From assembly GCA_903862845.1 (NCBI GenBank), contig CAIOZS010000225.1:1-58024 (forward strand): a stretch of 58,024 nt of DNA. Reading direction: 5' to 3'. Shown piece by piece: positions 14,424 to 23,905 of this stretch (within the stretch, counting starts at the first letter, position 1; the number at the start of each line of letters is the position of its first letter). The DNA is from an uncultured Thermoleophilia bacterium. Its GTDB lineage: Bacteria > Actinomycetota > Thermoleophilia > UBA2241. The notes under the pieces are model-generated. The model saw only the letters and a program-made list of their open reading frames with translations, made no database searches and was not told where the DNA came from. A program made the translations under genes and the position numbers.

Positions 14424-16428
14424 CGATGAAGGGCGTCGGGGCCGGCCGATCCGCACCGGCCGGCGTGACCGGCCGATCATCCAGCTTCCCTCGGTGGCCC
14501 TGCGGGTGGCGATCATGCTCGGCATCGCCGTCGTGCTCTTCGGCATCATCCTCTTCCGTCTGTGGTTCCTGCAGATCCTCAGTGGGCAGCAGTTCATGGC
14601 GCAGGCCAACGACAATCGCCTGCGCTCGGTGAAGATCGTCGCGCCGCGCGGCACGATCACCGATCGCAACGGCGAGGTGATCGTGCAGAATCGTCCCGGC
14701 CTCGCCGTGGGGCTGCGCCTCATGGACGTGCCGGCCGGGCAGCTCGACAGCGAGGTCGCCGGTCTGGCCGGCGTGCTCCACATGAAGCCGGGCAAGGTGC
14801 GCACAAGGATCGTCGACCACCTGCGGCCGAGCTGGCCGACCGGCGTGCCGGTCGGCTGGAGGGCCGTGGTGGACGGCAAGGTGGCGTCTCTCGACCTCAT
14901 CGTCATCAAGGAGGACGCGAGCCGCAAGGTCGTGTCGTATCTGCTCGAGCACCGCCTCTCGTTCCCCGGGGTGGAGATCCAGAAGGATTACCTGCGCGAC
15001 TACCCCCAGGGCGACCTCGCCGCCCAGCTCTTCGGCAACATGGGGGAGATCACCAAGGAGCAGCTCAAGGAACAGCGCTTCAAGGGCTACGCGCCCGGCG
15101 ACATGGTGGGCCAGAGCGGCCTCGAGTGGAGCTACGACCGCTGGCTGCGCGGCCGCGACGGTGCGGCGAAGGTGGAAGTGGACGCGTTCGGCCAGCCCAA
15201 GGCGCACGCCCCGGTGCCCGGCGGCCGGCTGCCGGAGCCCGGCGATACGCTGGTCACGACCATCGACGCCAAGGTGCAGGCGCAGGCCGAGGAGGCGTTG
15301 CGCTACGGCATCCACCTCGCCAATGTGAACGGCCAGGTGGCGGCAGGCGGCGGCGCCGCCGTCGTTCTCGACGCGAGCAACGGGCAGGTGCTCGCCATGG
15401 CGAGCAACCCGACGTTCGATCCGAGCGTCTTCGTCGGCGGCCTGAGCGTGAAGGACAACAAGAAGCTCCAGGACCCGCAGGCGAACTACCCGCTGCTCAA
15501 CCGCGCCATCATGGAGTCCAAGGCGGTGGGCTCCACGTTCAAGCCCATCGATGCCATCGCGGCCCTCGAAGAAGGCGTCATCACGCCGGGGACGAGCTTC
15601 TTCTGCAACGGCGGCTACATCGCCCCGAACACGCTCGACAAGCACGTCTTCCACTGCTGGGCGCTCGACGGCCACGGCAATCTCTCGCTGGTGCCGGCCA
15701 TCACCCAGTCCTGCGACGTCTACTTCTACAACGTCGGCTACCTGTTCTATCAGCGCAACGGCACCGAGCTCGAAGACTGGGCGATGCGCCTCGGGATGAA
15801 CAAGCCGACGGGCATCGATGTCCCCGGCGAGGCCGGCGGGCGCATCCCCACGCCGGCCTGGAAGAAGGCGTACTTCAAGACGGAGATCGACAAGATCTGG
15901 AAGCCCGGCGACTCCATCCTGCTGGCTGTGGGCCAGGGCAACATGGAGGCGACGCCCCTGCAGCTCGCCACGAGCTACGCGGCCATCGCCAACGGCGGCA
16001 CGATCGTGACGCCGCATCTCGGCCTGAAGGTCGTGGATCCTCAGGGGAAGACGGTGCGCACCCTCGAGCCCGCGAAGCCGCGCAAGGTCGATATCTCGCA
16101 AAGCACGCTCGACACCGTCCGGCAGGGCCTTGTCGACGCCGCCAACTCCCCGTCCGGCACGTCTGCCGGCGTGTTCGCGGGCTACCCCGTCACGGTGGCC
16201 GGCAAGACCGGCACCGCCGAGGTCTACGACAGCAGCGTGATGCACAACGTGAACTACGCCTGGTATGCGAGCTACGCGCCGGCCAACGACCCCAAGTACG
16301 TCGTGGTCGTCATGATCGAGAAGGGCGGCCACGGCGGCGCCGTGGCCGCTCCGGCCGCGCGGCTCATCTACGACCAGCTCTTCCACCTCAAGAGCAGCAG
16401 CTCCACGGGTGCCGTGAGGAGCGACTAA
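14404..16428 (+). CDS. mrdA: Penicillin-binding protein 2, elongasome transpeptidase
   Basis: PBP2 crosslinks peptidoglycan during elongation as the partner of RodA. The GTG at 14404 is chosen because GGGGGAGG (14388-14395) lies 8 nt upstream; the product is 674 aa. A basic cytoplasmic leader is followed by one membrane anchor (about 32-55) and the dimerisation domain with RGTITDRNGEVIVQN. The transpeptidase domain has SxxK as STFK (Ser377-Lys380), the second motif as SCD in TQSCDVYFYNV (SxD, as in other PBP2s), and KTG at 601-603 in VAGKTGTAEV. It overlaps mreD by 20 nt, and rodA begins 2 nt after the stop. Confidence 0.96.
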   Translation: MLLGSGNDEGRRGRPIRTGRRDRPIIQLPSVALRVAIMLGIAVVLFGIILFRLWFLQILSGQQFMAQANDNRLRSVKIVAPRGTITDRNGEVIVQNRPGLAVGLRLMDVPAGQLDSEVAGLAGVLHMKPGKVRTRIVDHLRPSWPTGVPVGWRAVVDGKVASLDLIVIKEDASRKVVSYLLEHRLSFPGVEIQKDYLRDYPQGDLAAQLFGNMGEITKEQLKEQRFKGYAPGDMVGQSGLEWSYDRWLRGRDGAAKVEVDAFGQPKAHAPVPGGRLPEPGDTLVTTIDAKVQAQAEEALRYGIHLANVNGQVAAGGGAAVVLDASNGQVLAMASNPTFDPSVFVGGLSVKDNKKLQDPQANYPLLNRAIMESKAVGSTFKPIDAIAALEEGVITPGTSFFCNGGYIAPNTLDKHVFHCWALDGHGNLSLVPAITQSCDVYFYNVGYLFYQRNGTELEDWAMRLGMNKPTGIDVPGEAGGRIPTPAWKKAYFKTEIDKIWKPGDSILLAVGQGNMEATPLQLATSYAAIANGGTIVTPHLGLKVVDPQGKTVRTLEPAKPRKVDISQSTLDTVRQGLVDAANSPSGTSAGVFAGYPVTVAGKTGTAEVYDSSVMHNVNYAWYASYAPANDPKYVVVVMIEKGGHGGAVAAPAARLIYDQLFHLKSSSSTGAVRSD

Positions 16429-16430
16429 GG

Positions 16431-17576
16431 GTGGACTGGCGCGCCTACCTCAGGCACCTCGACTACATCCTCATCGCCGCCACTCTCGGGCTCATCGTCT
16501 ACGGCGTCACGACGATCTACTTCGCCACGCGTCACGACATCGACGGGCGACCAATGTACTTCGTGACGCAGCAGCTCGTCGCCGTCGCCGTGGCGCTCGT
16601 GGCCGCGGCGGTCGTGTCTCTGCTCGACTACGAGATCTACCGCCGCTTCCAGTGGGTGATGTATGCGTTCGCGGTCTTCATCCTCGTGGTCGTGCTGCCC
16701 TTCGGCGAGGTCGTGAACGGCGCCCGGCGCTGGATCAACCTCGGCTTTCAGAGCTTCCAGCCCTCGGCTCTGGCCCTGCTCCTGCTCGCCTTGAGCATCG
16801 GCGCGTACCTGGCCGATCGCATGGACCTGCTCGGCGCGAAGCGCGTCACGCTGGTCGCGCTCGCGATGGTCGCCGTACCCGCTTTTCTCGTCTATCAGGA
16901 GCCCGACTTCGGCTCCGCCATGGTGATGCTCGCTCTCACGCTGGCGATGCTCTACTTCTACGGCACCTCGTGGACCCACTTCGCGGTGCTTGCGGGAAGC
17001 GGGGTGGTGGCCTTGGTCCTGGCTCTCAAGGTCCTGCCCCTGGCGGGCATCCATCTCATCCAGCAGTATCAGATCGACCGTCTGTTCGTGTTCATGAACG
17101 TCGGCCACAACCCGCAGGGGAGCGGCTACAACATCATCCAGTCGATGATCGCCGTCGGTTCGGGGGCTCTGACCGGGCGCGGCGACATGGCCACGCAGAC
17201 GGCGCTCGATTTCCTCCCCGAGCACCACACCGACTTCATCTTCGCGGTCCTCAGCGAGCGCAACGGGTTTCTCGGGGCGCTGCTCCTGATCGCGCTCTAC
17301 GGCGTCCTGATCTGGCGGTGCCTGCGCATCGCCACGCTGTCGCGAGACATGTACGGCAGTATCCTCGCGGGGGGGATCGGCGTGATGATCCTTTTTCAAG
17401 TCTTCGTGAACATCGGCATGACGATTGGTATCATGCCGGTGACGGGCATCCCGCTGCCGTTCGTGAGCTACGGCGGTACGGCAATGATCGCGTTCCTGAT
17501 GTTCGTCGGCCTGCTGGAGGCCATCCACCTGCGGGCCACCGTCACGCCGAGCAACAGGGGGCGCCTTGTCCAGTAG
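16431..17576 (+). CDS. rodA: Peptidoglycan glycosyltransferase RodA (SEDS family)
   Basis: RodA polymerises lipid II glycans during cell elongation with PBP2. From the GTG at 16431 the product is 381 aa, with about ten membrane helices. SEDS signatures include VNGARRWINLGFQSFQPS, a QEPDFGSAMVML stretch, QQYQIDRLFVFMN, GSGYNIIQSMIAVGSG and the C-terminal GIPLPFVSYGGTAMI. The start lies 2 nt after the mrdA stop, with GAGGAG 10 nt upstream. The gene closes the elongasome part of the operon; the next gene overlaps its end by 11 nt, so transcription continues. Confidence 0.96.
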   Translation: MDWRAYLRHLDYILIAATLGLIVYGVTTIYFATRHDIDGRPMYFVTQQLVAVAVALVAAAVVSLLDYEIYRRFQWVMYAFAVFILVVVLPFGEVVNGARRWINLGFQSFQPSALALLLLALSIGAYLADRMDLLGAKRVTLVALAMVAVPAFLVYQEPDFGSAMVMLALTLAMLYFYGTSWTHFAVLAGSGVVALVLALKVLPLAGIHLIQQYQIDRLFVFMNVGHNPQGSGYNIIQSMIAVGSGALTGRGDMATQTALDFLPEHHTDFIFAVLSERNGFLGALLLIALYGVLIWRCLRIATLSRDMYGSILAGGIGVMILFQVFVNIGMTIGIMPVTGIPLPFVSYGGTAMIAFLMFVGLLEAIHLRATVTPSNRGRLVQ

Positions 17577-18489
17577 CGTGAGCTTGTCCAAGATCTTCAG
17601 GGCGGTCAGCGAAGCCCGCAGCGGCGATGCCGGGGCGCCGCGCCTGTGCGTGGTCGGTGCCGGCGCGGAGCTCACGCGTGTGACCCGCGCTCTCTCGGCC
17701 GGCGCGGCCGAGGTGCGCGGCGGCGTCAGCGCCGATCTCGATGCCTTGGCGCCGGCCGACTATCCCCTGGACGCGCAGCTCGCCGGGCGCTGGGACATCG
17801 TTGTCCTCGTGGCCGCCGGCTCCGCGCCCGCGGATATGGCGCCCATCGTGCGCGCCGCGCGCGCCGCGGGGCGCCAGGTCATCGCGCTCGTCGCGGTTCC
17901 GTACGGCGAGTGGATCGACGCGGCCGGCGTCTTCGACGATGAGGTTGCGCGCGGCCTTGGCGGCGACCACGCCGGCGCGCCGAACCTCGAGGACCGCGTC
18001 GTGCGCGCCGCCGGCGACGGCGCCGCCGCGCTCGCGGTTCACCTGCCCGCGGTGCGCCGCGCGTACTGCGACCACGTGATCCTCGCCAACGCCTCACAGA
18101 ACGCCGTGATCGGCGCCGTGGTCATCATCCCCGGCGCCGACATGCCGGCGATGACCGCGAACCAGGTCCGCATGGTCCTCCAGATCGCGACCGCCTACGG
18201 AGAGGTCATCGGTTTCGACCGCGCTCTCGAGATCCTCTCTGTGGTCGGTACTGCGTTTGTCTTCCGCGCCCTGGCGCGCCAGGCGCTCGACTTCGTGCCG
18301 GGGTTCGGTTGGGCTCTCAAGGGAGCCGTCGGATTCACCGGTACGGTGGCACTGGGCGAGGCCGCCATCGCGTATTTCGAGAGTGGGGCCCCGCTCCAGC
18401 TCTCGCACATGCAAAGGATTAGCCGTCAACTTGAACGCGCACGCTCCAGGCTCCCTGGATTCATGCAGCGAGGGCTGGGTACGGGATGA
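17566..18489 (+). CDS. DUF697-domain protein of unknown function
   Basis: The N-terminal two thirds look like a nucleotide-binding or Rossmann-like fold without recognisable catalytic motif (PRLCVVGAGAELTRV, WDIVVLVAAGSAP, GRQVIALVAVPYG). The C-terminal part matches the DUF697 pattern: ANASQNAVIGAVVIIPGADM, ANQVRMVLQIATAYG, then hydrophobic helices rich in Gly and Ala (GWALKGAVGFTGTVALGEAA). DUF697 is usually membrane associated and often sits behind GTPase-like domains. The TTG at 17566 overlaps rodA by 11 nt and has AGGGGG 5 nt upstream; GTG 17578 is an alternative. It sits between the elongasome genes and the radical-SAM pair. Confidence 0.75.
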   Translation: MSSSVSLSKIFRAVSEARSGDAGAPRLCVVGAGAELTRVTRALSAGAAEVRGGVSADLDALAPADYPLDAQLAGRWDIVVLVAAGSAPADMAPIVRAARAAGRQVIALVAVPYGEWIDAAGVFDDEVARGLGGDHAGAPNLEDRVVRAAGDGAAALAVHLPAVRRAYCDHVILANASQNAVIGAVVIIPGADMPAMTANQVRMVLQIATAYGEVIGFDRALEILSVVGTAFVFRALARQALDFVPGFGWALKGAVGFTGTVALGEAAIAYFESGAPLQLSHMQRISRQLERARSRLPGFMQRGLGTG

Positions 18490-20212
18490 AGTAGCGAGAC
18501 TGCTGGCGCGCGTCACGCGCCCCGGGCGCTACACGGGCGGCGAGTTCAACCTCCGTCTCAAGCCCGGCGCGAGCCCGCGCATCGTGCTGTCCTACCCGGA
18601 CGTGTACGAGATCGGCATCTCCAACCCGGGCCTGCAGATCCTCTATGCCCACCTGAACGACGCCACGCCGGCGGCGGCGGAGCGCGCCTACTGCCCGTGG
18701 CCCGACATGGCCGCCCTGATGCGCGCTCACGACGTGCCGCTGTGGACGCTCGAGGCCATGCAGCCGGTCGCCGGCTGCGATCTCTGGGGCTTCACGCTGC
18801 CGCACGAGCTCACGTACACGAACGTGCTCGAGATGCTCGACCTCGCGGGCCTTCCGCTTCATGCCGCCGAACGTGGCGAAGGCTGCCCCATCGTGCTCGG
18901 CGGCGGGCCGGCCGTGGCCGACCCGTGGCCTCTGGCGCCGTTCTTCGACGCCTTCTTCATCGGCGAGGTCGAGCACCGGCTGGACGAGATCGTCGACGCT
19001 CTGGCGGTGCCCTCGCGCGCCGCGCGCCTGCGGGCGCTCGCCGGCGTCCCCGGCATGTGGCTGCCGGGGGTGAGCGAGCGCCCGGCGCGGCGCCAGGTCT
19101 TTACGGCGTTCTCGAGCACTCCGCCGGTGCTGCGGCCGGTCGTGCCGGTGCTCGAGGCCGTGCACGACAGGGCGATCGTCGAGGTGATGCGCGGCTGCAC
19201 CGCGGGCTGCCGCTTCTGTCAGGTCGGTATGTGGTACCGGCCGGTGCGCGAACGACCCGTCGATCTCGTGGTCGAGGCGGCCGAGCGGCTGCTCGGCGAG
19301 ACCGGCTGCGACGAGGTCTCGCTACTCTCTCTGAGCTCCTGCGACTACTCGGGGATAGGGGAAGCGCTCACGCGCATCCGCGCCCTGCGGCCGGGGGTGC
19401 GCGTCTCCCTGCCGTCGCTGCGCATCGACTCGGCCGCCGAGAGCCTCGGCAGCTTCGCCGCCGACCAGCGCGGGTCGGTCACGCTTGCTCCCGAGGCCGG
19501 CACCCAGGAGCTGCGCGACGCCATCAACAAAGGTGTCGACGACGCCCAGTTCGAGGAGGCCGTGCGTGCCACGTTCGCAGGCGGTTTCACCGGTCTCAAG
19601 CTGTACTTCATGATCGGTCTGCCCGGCGAGACCGACGCCGACGTCGCCGGCATCGCCCGCATGACCGGCACGGCCGCGCGCCTCGCGAAGGACATCGCGC
19701 GCGGCCGCGCGCGTCTTTCTGTGGCCGTGTCCTCCTACGTGCCCAAGGCGCACACGCCGTTCCAGCTCGAGCCGTTCGCCGGCGCGGCGGTCCTGCGCCG
19801 GCGGCAGCGGCTGCTGCGCGCCGCGCTGCCGCGCGGCGTGCGGGTGAGCTTTCACGACGTCGCGGCTTCGCAGGTCGAGGCCACGCTGGCGCGCGGCGGG
19901 CCCGGCAGCCACCGGCTCGTCGAGGAGGCCTGGCGACGCGGAGCGCGCTTCGACGGCTGGAGCGAGCACTTCCGCCCCGAGATCTGGGAGGCTGCGGCCG
20001 CCGCCACGGGGATCGAGCTGGGCACGGCGGACCTTCATGGCGATGAGACCCTGCCGTGGGAGTCGGCCGTGGACGCGGGCGTGACGCGGTCCTTCCTCGC
20101 CGACGAGCGCGCCCGCGGCAGGCGCGGCGAGCTCACCGGCGACTGCCGCGACGGGCGCTGCGCGCCCTGCGGAGTCTGCGGTGGCGGCGTCGAGATGGAC
20201 GTGCTGCCGTGA
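18431..20212 (+). CDS. Radical SAM protein, TIGR03960 type
   Basis: This is a B12-binding-like plus radical SAM protein of unknown reaction. The N-terminus has the family opening LARVTRPGRYTGGEFNLRLK and LSYPDVYEIGISNPGLQILY. The radical SAM cluster motif is CTAGCRFCQ (CxxxCxxC), with later SLPSLRIDS and TLAPEAGTQELRDAINKG. A Cys-rich C-terminus (CRDGRCAPCGVCGGG) may hold a second metal site. The likely start is TTG 18431 (593 aa), which overlaps the DUF697 gene by 59 nt; the ribosome site is weak, so the N-terminus is uncertain. The partner DUF2344 gene overlaps its stop by 4 nt; in many bacteria these two are fused or adjacent and lie next to RNase E/G. Confidence 0.9.
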   Translation: MNAHAPGSLDSCSEGWVRDEVARLLARVTRPGRYTGGEFNLRLKPGASPRIVLSYPDVYEIGISNPGLQILYAHLNDATPAAAERAYCPWPDMAALMRAHDVPLWTLEAMQPVAGCDLWGFTLPHELTYTNVLEMLDLAGLPLHAAERGEGCPIVLGGGPAVADPWPLAPFFDAFFIGEVEHRLDEIVDALAVPSRAARLRALAGVPGMWLPGVSERPARRQVFTAFSSTPPVLRPVVPVLEAVHDRAIVEVMRGCTAGCRFCQVGMWYRPVRERPVDLVVEAAERLLGETGCDEVSLLSLSSCDYSGIGEALTRIRALRPGVRVSLPSLRIDSAAESLGSFAADQRGSVTLAPEAGTQELRDAINKGVDDAQFEEAVRATFAGGFTGLKLYFMIGLPGETDADVAGIARMTGTAARLAKDIARGRARLSVAVSSYVPKAHTPFQLEPFAGAAVLRRRQRLLRAALPRGVRVSFHDVAASQVEATLARGGPGSHRLVEEAWRRGARFDGWSEHFRPEIWEAAAAATGIELGTADLHGDETLPWESAVDAGVTRSFLADERARGRRGELTGDCRDGRCAPCGVCGGGVEMDVLP

Positions 20213-20898
20213 CCTGGTGGCTGCTCACTTTCTCACGCGGCGGACCTGCCGTGTACCTGTCACACCTCGATACGGCGCGCGCCGTGCAGCGCACCTTCGC
20301 GCGCGCCGGCGTGCCCATCGCCCTGTCTCAAGGCATGAGACCGAAGCCGCGGCTCTCTCTGCCCCTGCCGCTGCCGGTGGGCGCCGCGGGCTGCGAAGAG
20401 CTGGCCGTCGTTGAAGTTCCGCCCGACCTGCCGGGCCCGGCGGGGGCGCTGCGCGAGCTGCGCGCCGCCGCGCCGCCCGGCCTCATCCCTGCGGCCGTCA
20501 TCGTCGTCGGGGAACAGCACCCCAGGCCGCAGGCCCTCGAAGCCCGGTATACGTGCGTGCTCGAAGGCGACGCAGGCGCCGTGCAGGCCGCCGTCGAACG
20601 CTATGCCACGGAAGTATCGGTCGTTCGCGAGCGCGTGTCCCCGAAGGGCAGGCGCACGCTCGACCTCAAGGACTACGTCGTCCACGCCGCCGCCGAGGCG
20701 GTGCCGGGGGGAGCGAGGCTCTCGTTCTCCATCCGGCACCGCGACGACGGCGCGGCGCGACCGCAGGAGCTCATCGATCTCATCGCCACCTGGGCGGAGG
20801 TCGACCCGGTGATGCGCGGCCTGAAGCGCCGGCGAATCATCTGGAAAGGTTTGCCGCCGGGGCCAAGCCTCGGGGCCGAAAGGAGTGTGTCAAGGTGA
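20209..20898 (+). CDS. TIGR03936 / DUF2344 family protein
   Basis: The 229-aa product begins MTWWLLTFSRGGPAVYLSHL, matching the DUF2344 opening in which a strand is followed by YLSHLD and a helix. It continues with GVPIALSQGMRPKPRLSLPLPLPVG, then a strand-rich second half ending near MRGLKRRRIIW. The GTG start overlaps the radical SAM stop (GTGA), which indicates that the two proteins act together. In other genomes the two are sometimes one polypeptide. The biochemical function is unknown; linkage to RNase E/G and L21/L27 suggests RNA or ribosome metabolism, which is inference. Its 3' end overlaps rne by 4 nt. Confidence 0.88.
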   Translation: MTWWLLTFSRGGPAVYLSHLDTARAVQRTFARAGVPIALSQGMRPKPRLSLPLPLPVGAAGCEELAVVEVPPDLPGPAGALRELRAAAPPGLIPAAVIVVGEQHPRPQALEARYTCVLEGDAGAVQAAVERYATEVSVVRERVSPKGRRTLDLKDYVVHAAAEAVPGGARLSFSIRHRDDGAARPQELIDLIATWAEVDPVMRGLKRRRIIWKGLPPGPSLGAERSVSR

Positions 20899-23813
20899 GC
20901 GCAGAGAACAAGGCGTCGGTCGGCGGCGAGCCGTCGGCGACGCCCCCCGAGCCGCAGACCGGCGGACGCGCGTCCGCCGCGGGACCGGCGGGCAACGAAC
21001 GGGGCGGTGCGGGAGAGGCCGCTGCCGGCCGCCGCAGACGAGGCGCTCGTGGCGGCCGCCGCCGGCGTAAGCCGGCCGAGCCGCAGGTCGCCGCGGCCGC
21101 CGGGCCCGAGCCCGGCGCGAGTGAGACTGCCCGGCCGCGACCGGCAGACGCGACGCCGCCTGAGGAAGCGCTGCCCACGGCGCCCCTGATCCCCATCGCC
21201 GCGGCGCCCAGTGGCGCCCCGCCGCGCGGAAGGACCAGTTCGCGGTCGCCGCTGCCGGCCCCCAGCGAGCCGCCGGCCGCAGACTCCACGAGGACGGTAC
21301 CTCCTGAGCCGGCAGCGATCGCGAACAAGCCATCCGCGCGCCGCCGCCCGTCCACCGCCGCGAAGGCCGTGGCGGCAACCCCTGCGCCCGCGCCGGCGCC
21401 GGCGGCTCCCGAGGCCGCGGCCGGCGCCGCCGCCCAGGCGGACGCGGAGACTGCCGCCGACGCGACGGGGCCGAAGCGGCGTCATCGTGGTTCACGCGGC
21501 GGACGCCGCCGCCGCAAAGAAGCCGACGCCGTCCACGACGAGGTCGTGCGTGAGGCCGAGGAGGCGGTGAGTGAGGTGGCGTCCCCACCGTCGCCGGCAC
21601 CCGCAGCGCCGGAAGCGCCGTCCGAAGGATCCACAGTGAACGGGCCGCAGGCGGCGAGGCGCGGCCGCCGTCGCCAGCCCGTGGCACCCGCGCCCGCTCT
21701 CGAAGCTGCGGCTGCGCCCACCGAGGCGCCGGCGCCGGAGACTGCCGCGGCCGTGGTCGCGGGACCAGGCGAACCGCCGGCGCCGGGGGCGCAGCAGGAC
21801 GACGCCGCGCCGGCGTCGGACGAGGCCGGCCGGACCGGCGACGAGGCGGCGGCGTCCAAACGCCGCCGTCGCGGCGCCCGCGGCGGGCGCCGTGCCCGCG
21901 AAAAGCGCGCCGGTGAGGACGAAGCCGCACCGGTGCTCGACGCGCAGGAGCCCGAGCCGGCACCCGCGGCCGAGAAGGCCGAGGCGGCCGTCAAGCCGGC
22001 GGCCCCGGCGACCCGGGAGGCCAAGTCTCGCGAGCGTGACCGCCGCCGGCCCAAGGCCATCGTGCGCCAGGACGAGGGCAGCGGCCTGGCGACGCCGATG
22101 ACGGCGCCGCCGCCGCGCCGCCTGGGAGTGGTCGCCGAGCAGCCCAAGCGCAAGCTCATCCTCGTGACCGACGACGGGCAGGAGCTGCGTGTCGCGCTGG
22201 TCGAAGACGGCCGCCTGGCCGAGATCTACATCGAGCGTCCCGACAAGAAGTCGTATCTCGGCGACATCTATCAGGGCAAGGTCGAGAGCGTGCTCGGCGG
22301 CATCGACGCCGCGTTCGTTGATTTCGGCCTCGAGAAGAACGGCTTCCTGTACGTCGACGAAGTGACGGCGCCGGAGGGCGAGAAGCGGGCGCGACGCATC
22401 GGCGACGCGCTCAAGAACGGCCAGCAGGTGCTCGTCCAGGTCACCAAGGACCCCATGGGTAGCAAGGGCGCCCGTCTGAGCACCAAGATCTCGCTGGCCG
22501 GGCGCTATCTTGTGTACGTGCCCGGAGGCAGCGGCGCCGGCGTGTCGCGGCGGCTCGGGCAGGCCGAGCGCGAGCGGCTGCGCGACGTCTCACGCGAGCT
22601 CAAGCCCAAGAACGCCGGCCTCATTGTGCGGACCATCGCCGAGGGCCACGGTCTGGAGGATCTCCAGCGCGACCTGCGGTATCTCTCTCGCCTCTGGTCG
22701 CGGCTCAAGAAGAAGGCGGAGACCGTCAAAGCGCCGGGGCTCGTGCACAGAGAGGTCGACATCTCCATCGAGGTCGCCCGCGACCTCTTCAACGACACCT
22801 GCGAGAGCCTTATCGTCGACGATCCCAAACGGCACAAGGCCATCGTCGCCTTTCTCGACAAGGAGGCACCGGAGCTTTTGCCCAAAGTGCATCAGCACAC
22901 CGGCGAGGAACCGCTTTTCGAGGCCTACGGCATCGAAGACCAGATCGCCAAGGCCCTCGAGCGCCGCGTTCCTCTGCCGAGCGGCGGCAACCTCGTGATC
23001 GATCACGCCGAGGCTCTCACCGTGATCGACGTGAACACCGGCCGCTTCACGCGCGGCAAGGGCCTCGAGGACACGATTACGAAGACCAACCTCGAAGCGG
23101 CGCGCGAGGTGGTCTGCCAGCTGCGCCTGCGCGACATCGGCGGCATCATCATCATTGACTTCATCGATATGGCGCACGCCAAGAACCGTGAGATGGTGCT
23201 CGCCACACTCGAGGCCGAGCTCGAGACCGACCGCACCAAGACATACGTGGTCGAGCTCTCGCCCCTGGGGCTCGTGGAGATGACGCGCCAGAACACCACA
23301 GACGGGGCGCGCGGAATCCTTACGCGTACGTGCCCCGCCTGCCTCGGAAAGGCACGCGTCATGAGCGACGAGACCATGGCGCTCAACGTCGAGCGCCGCG
23401 TGCGAACTTTGGCGCGCAAGTCCCAGGCCAAGGCCTGGCTCATCGAGGTGAGCGGGGGCGTCGCCGAGCGGCTCAGCGGCGAGCGCCTGAAGAAGCTCGA
23501 GAAGCAGATCGGCCGGCGCGTGTTCTTCGAAGGCGGCGCCGGCCTCCCCGTCGAGACGTTCCGCGTGCTCTCCGAGGGCGCCGCGGCGCACGTCCAGGAG
23601 CAGCGCATCCCCGTGAAGGAAGGGCAGGAGGTCGAGATCGAGCTGGAGTTCAGCCTCACCTATAGCCCGCGCGACGCCGTCGGCTACATCGAAGGCTACA
23701 TGGTCATCGTCGAGGGCGGCCGCCAGTTCCTCGGCAAGCGCCGCAAGGTGCGCATCACCGACACGGCGCGCACGGGCGCCTACGCCGCCGTCCTGAAGCA
23801 GGAGTCGACTTGA
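20895..23813 (+). CDS. rne: Ribonuclease E/G with long N-terminal arginine-rich extension
   Basis: RNase E/G cuts single-stranded A/U-rich RNA during mRNA decay and rRNA maturation. The 972-aa product starts at GTG 20895, with AAAGGAG about 10 nt upstream. Residues 1 to about 415 are low complexity (Ala, Pro, Arg, Gly, Glu), with arginine boxes near 46-58, 194-207, 255-260 and 322-333. From about 418 comes the catalytic module: an S1 domain (KVESVLGGIDAAFVDFGLEK), the DNase I-like subdomain with metal-binding Asp712 (VIDVNTG) and Asp755 (IIIIDFIDM), and the Zn-link C813-P-A-C816. N-terminal rather than C-terminal disorder is the actinobacterial arrangement. Whether it behaves as RNase E or RNase G is not decided by sequence. 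Confidence 0.95.
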   Translation: MSAENKASVGGEPSATPPEPQTGGRASAAGPAGNERGGAGEAAAGRRRRGARGGRRRRKPAEPQVAAAAGPEPGASETARPRPADATPPEEALPTAPLIPIAAAPSGAPPRGRTSSRSPLPAPSEPPAADSTRTVPPEPAAIANKPSARRRPSTAAKAVAATPAPAPAPAAPEAAAGAAAQADAETAADATGPKRRHRGSRGGRRRRKEADAVHDEVVREAEEAVSEVASPPSPAPAAPEAPSEGSTVNGPQAARRGRRRQPVAPAPALEAAAAPTEAPAPETAAAVVAGPGEPPAPGAQQDDAAPASDEAGRTGDEAAASKRRRRGARGGRRAREKRAGEDEAAPVLDAQEPEPAPAAEKAEAAVKPAAPATREAKSRERDRRRPKAIVRQDEGSGLATPMTAPPPRRLGVVAEQPKRKLILVTDDGQELRVALVEDGRLAEIYIERPDKKSYLGDIYQGKVESVLGGIDAAFVDFGLEKNGFLYVDEVTAPEGEKRARRIGDALKNGQQVLVQVTKDPMGSKGARLSTKISLAGRYLVYVPGGSGAGVSRRLGQAERERLRDVSRELKPKNAGLIVRTIAEGHGLEDLQRDLRYLSRLWSRLKKKAETVKAPGLVHREVDISIEVARDLFNDTCESLIVDDPKRHKAIVAFLDKEAPELLPKVHQHTGEEPLFEAYGIEDQIAKALERRVPLPSGGNLVIDHAEALTVIDVNTGRFTRGKGLEDTITKTNLEAAREVVCQLRLRDIGGIIIIDFIDMAHAKNREMVLATLEAELETDRTKTYVVELSPLGLVEMTRQNTTDGARGILTRTCPACLGKARVMSDETMALNVERRVRTLARKSQAKAWLIEVSGGVAERLSGERLKKLEKQIGRRVFFEGGAGLPVETFRVLSEGAAAHVQEQRIPVKEGQEVEIELEFSLTYSPRDAVGYIEGYMVIVEGGRQFLGKRRKVRITDTARTGAYAAVLKQEST

Positions 23814-23834
23814 CGTGCCGACAGGAGCGCGTCA

Positions 23835-23896
23835 GGCTGGGGCCGACCACGCGGCGCGAGGCCTCGTGGGCGCTCGCGGGCCCGCAGGCCCCAGCC
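23835..23896 (+). terminator. Structured intergenic element after rne, possible terminator
   Basis: Arms GGCTGGGGCC (23835-23844) and GGCCCCAGCC (23887-23896) are perfect 10-bp complements. The 42 nt between them contain two further 10-bp palindromes (23857-23866 and 23876-23885), so a branched fold is possible. It ends 9 nt before the rplU -35 box. The simplest reading is a terminator for rne; no T-run follows. Confidence 0.5.
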
Positions 23897-23905
23897 GCGT
23901 GCGGT

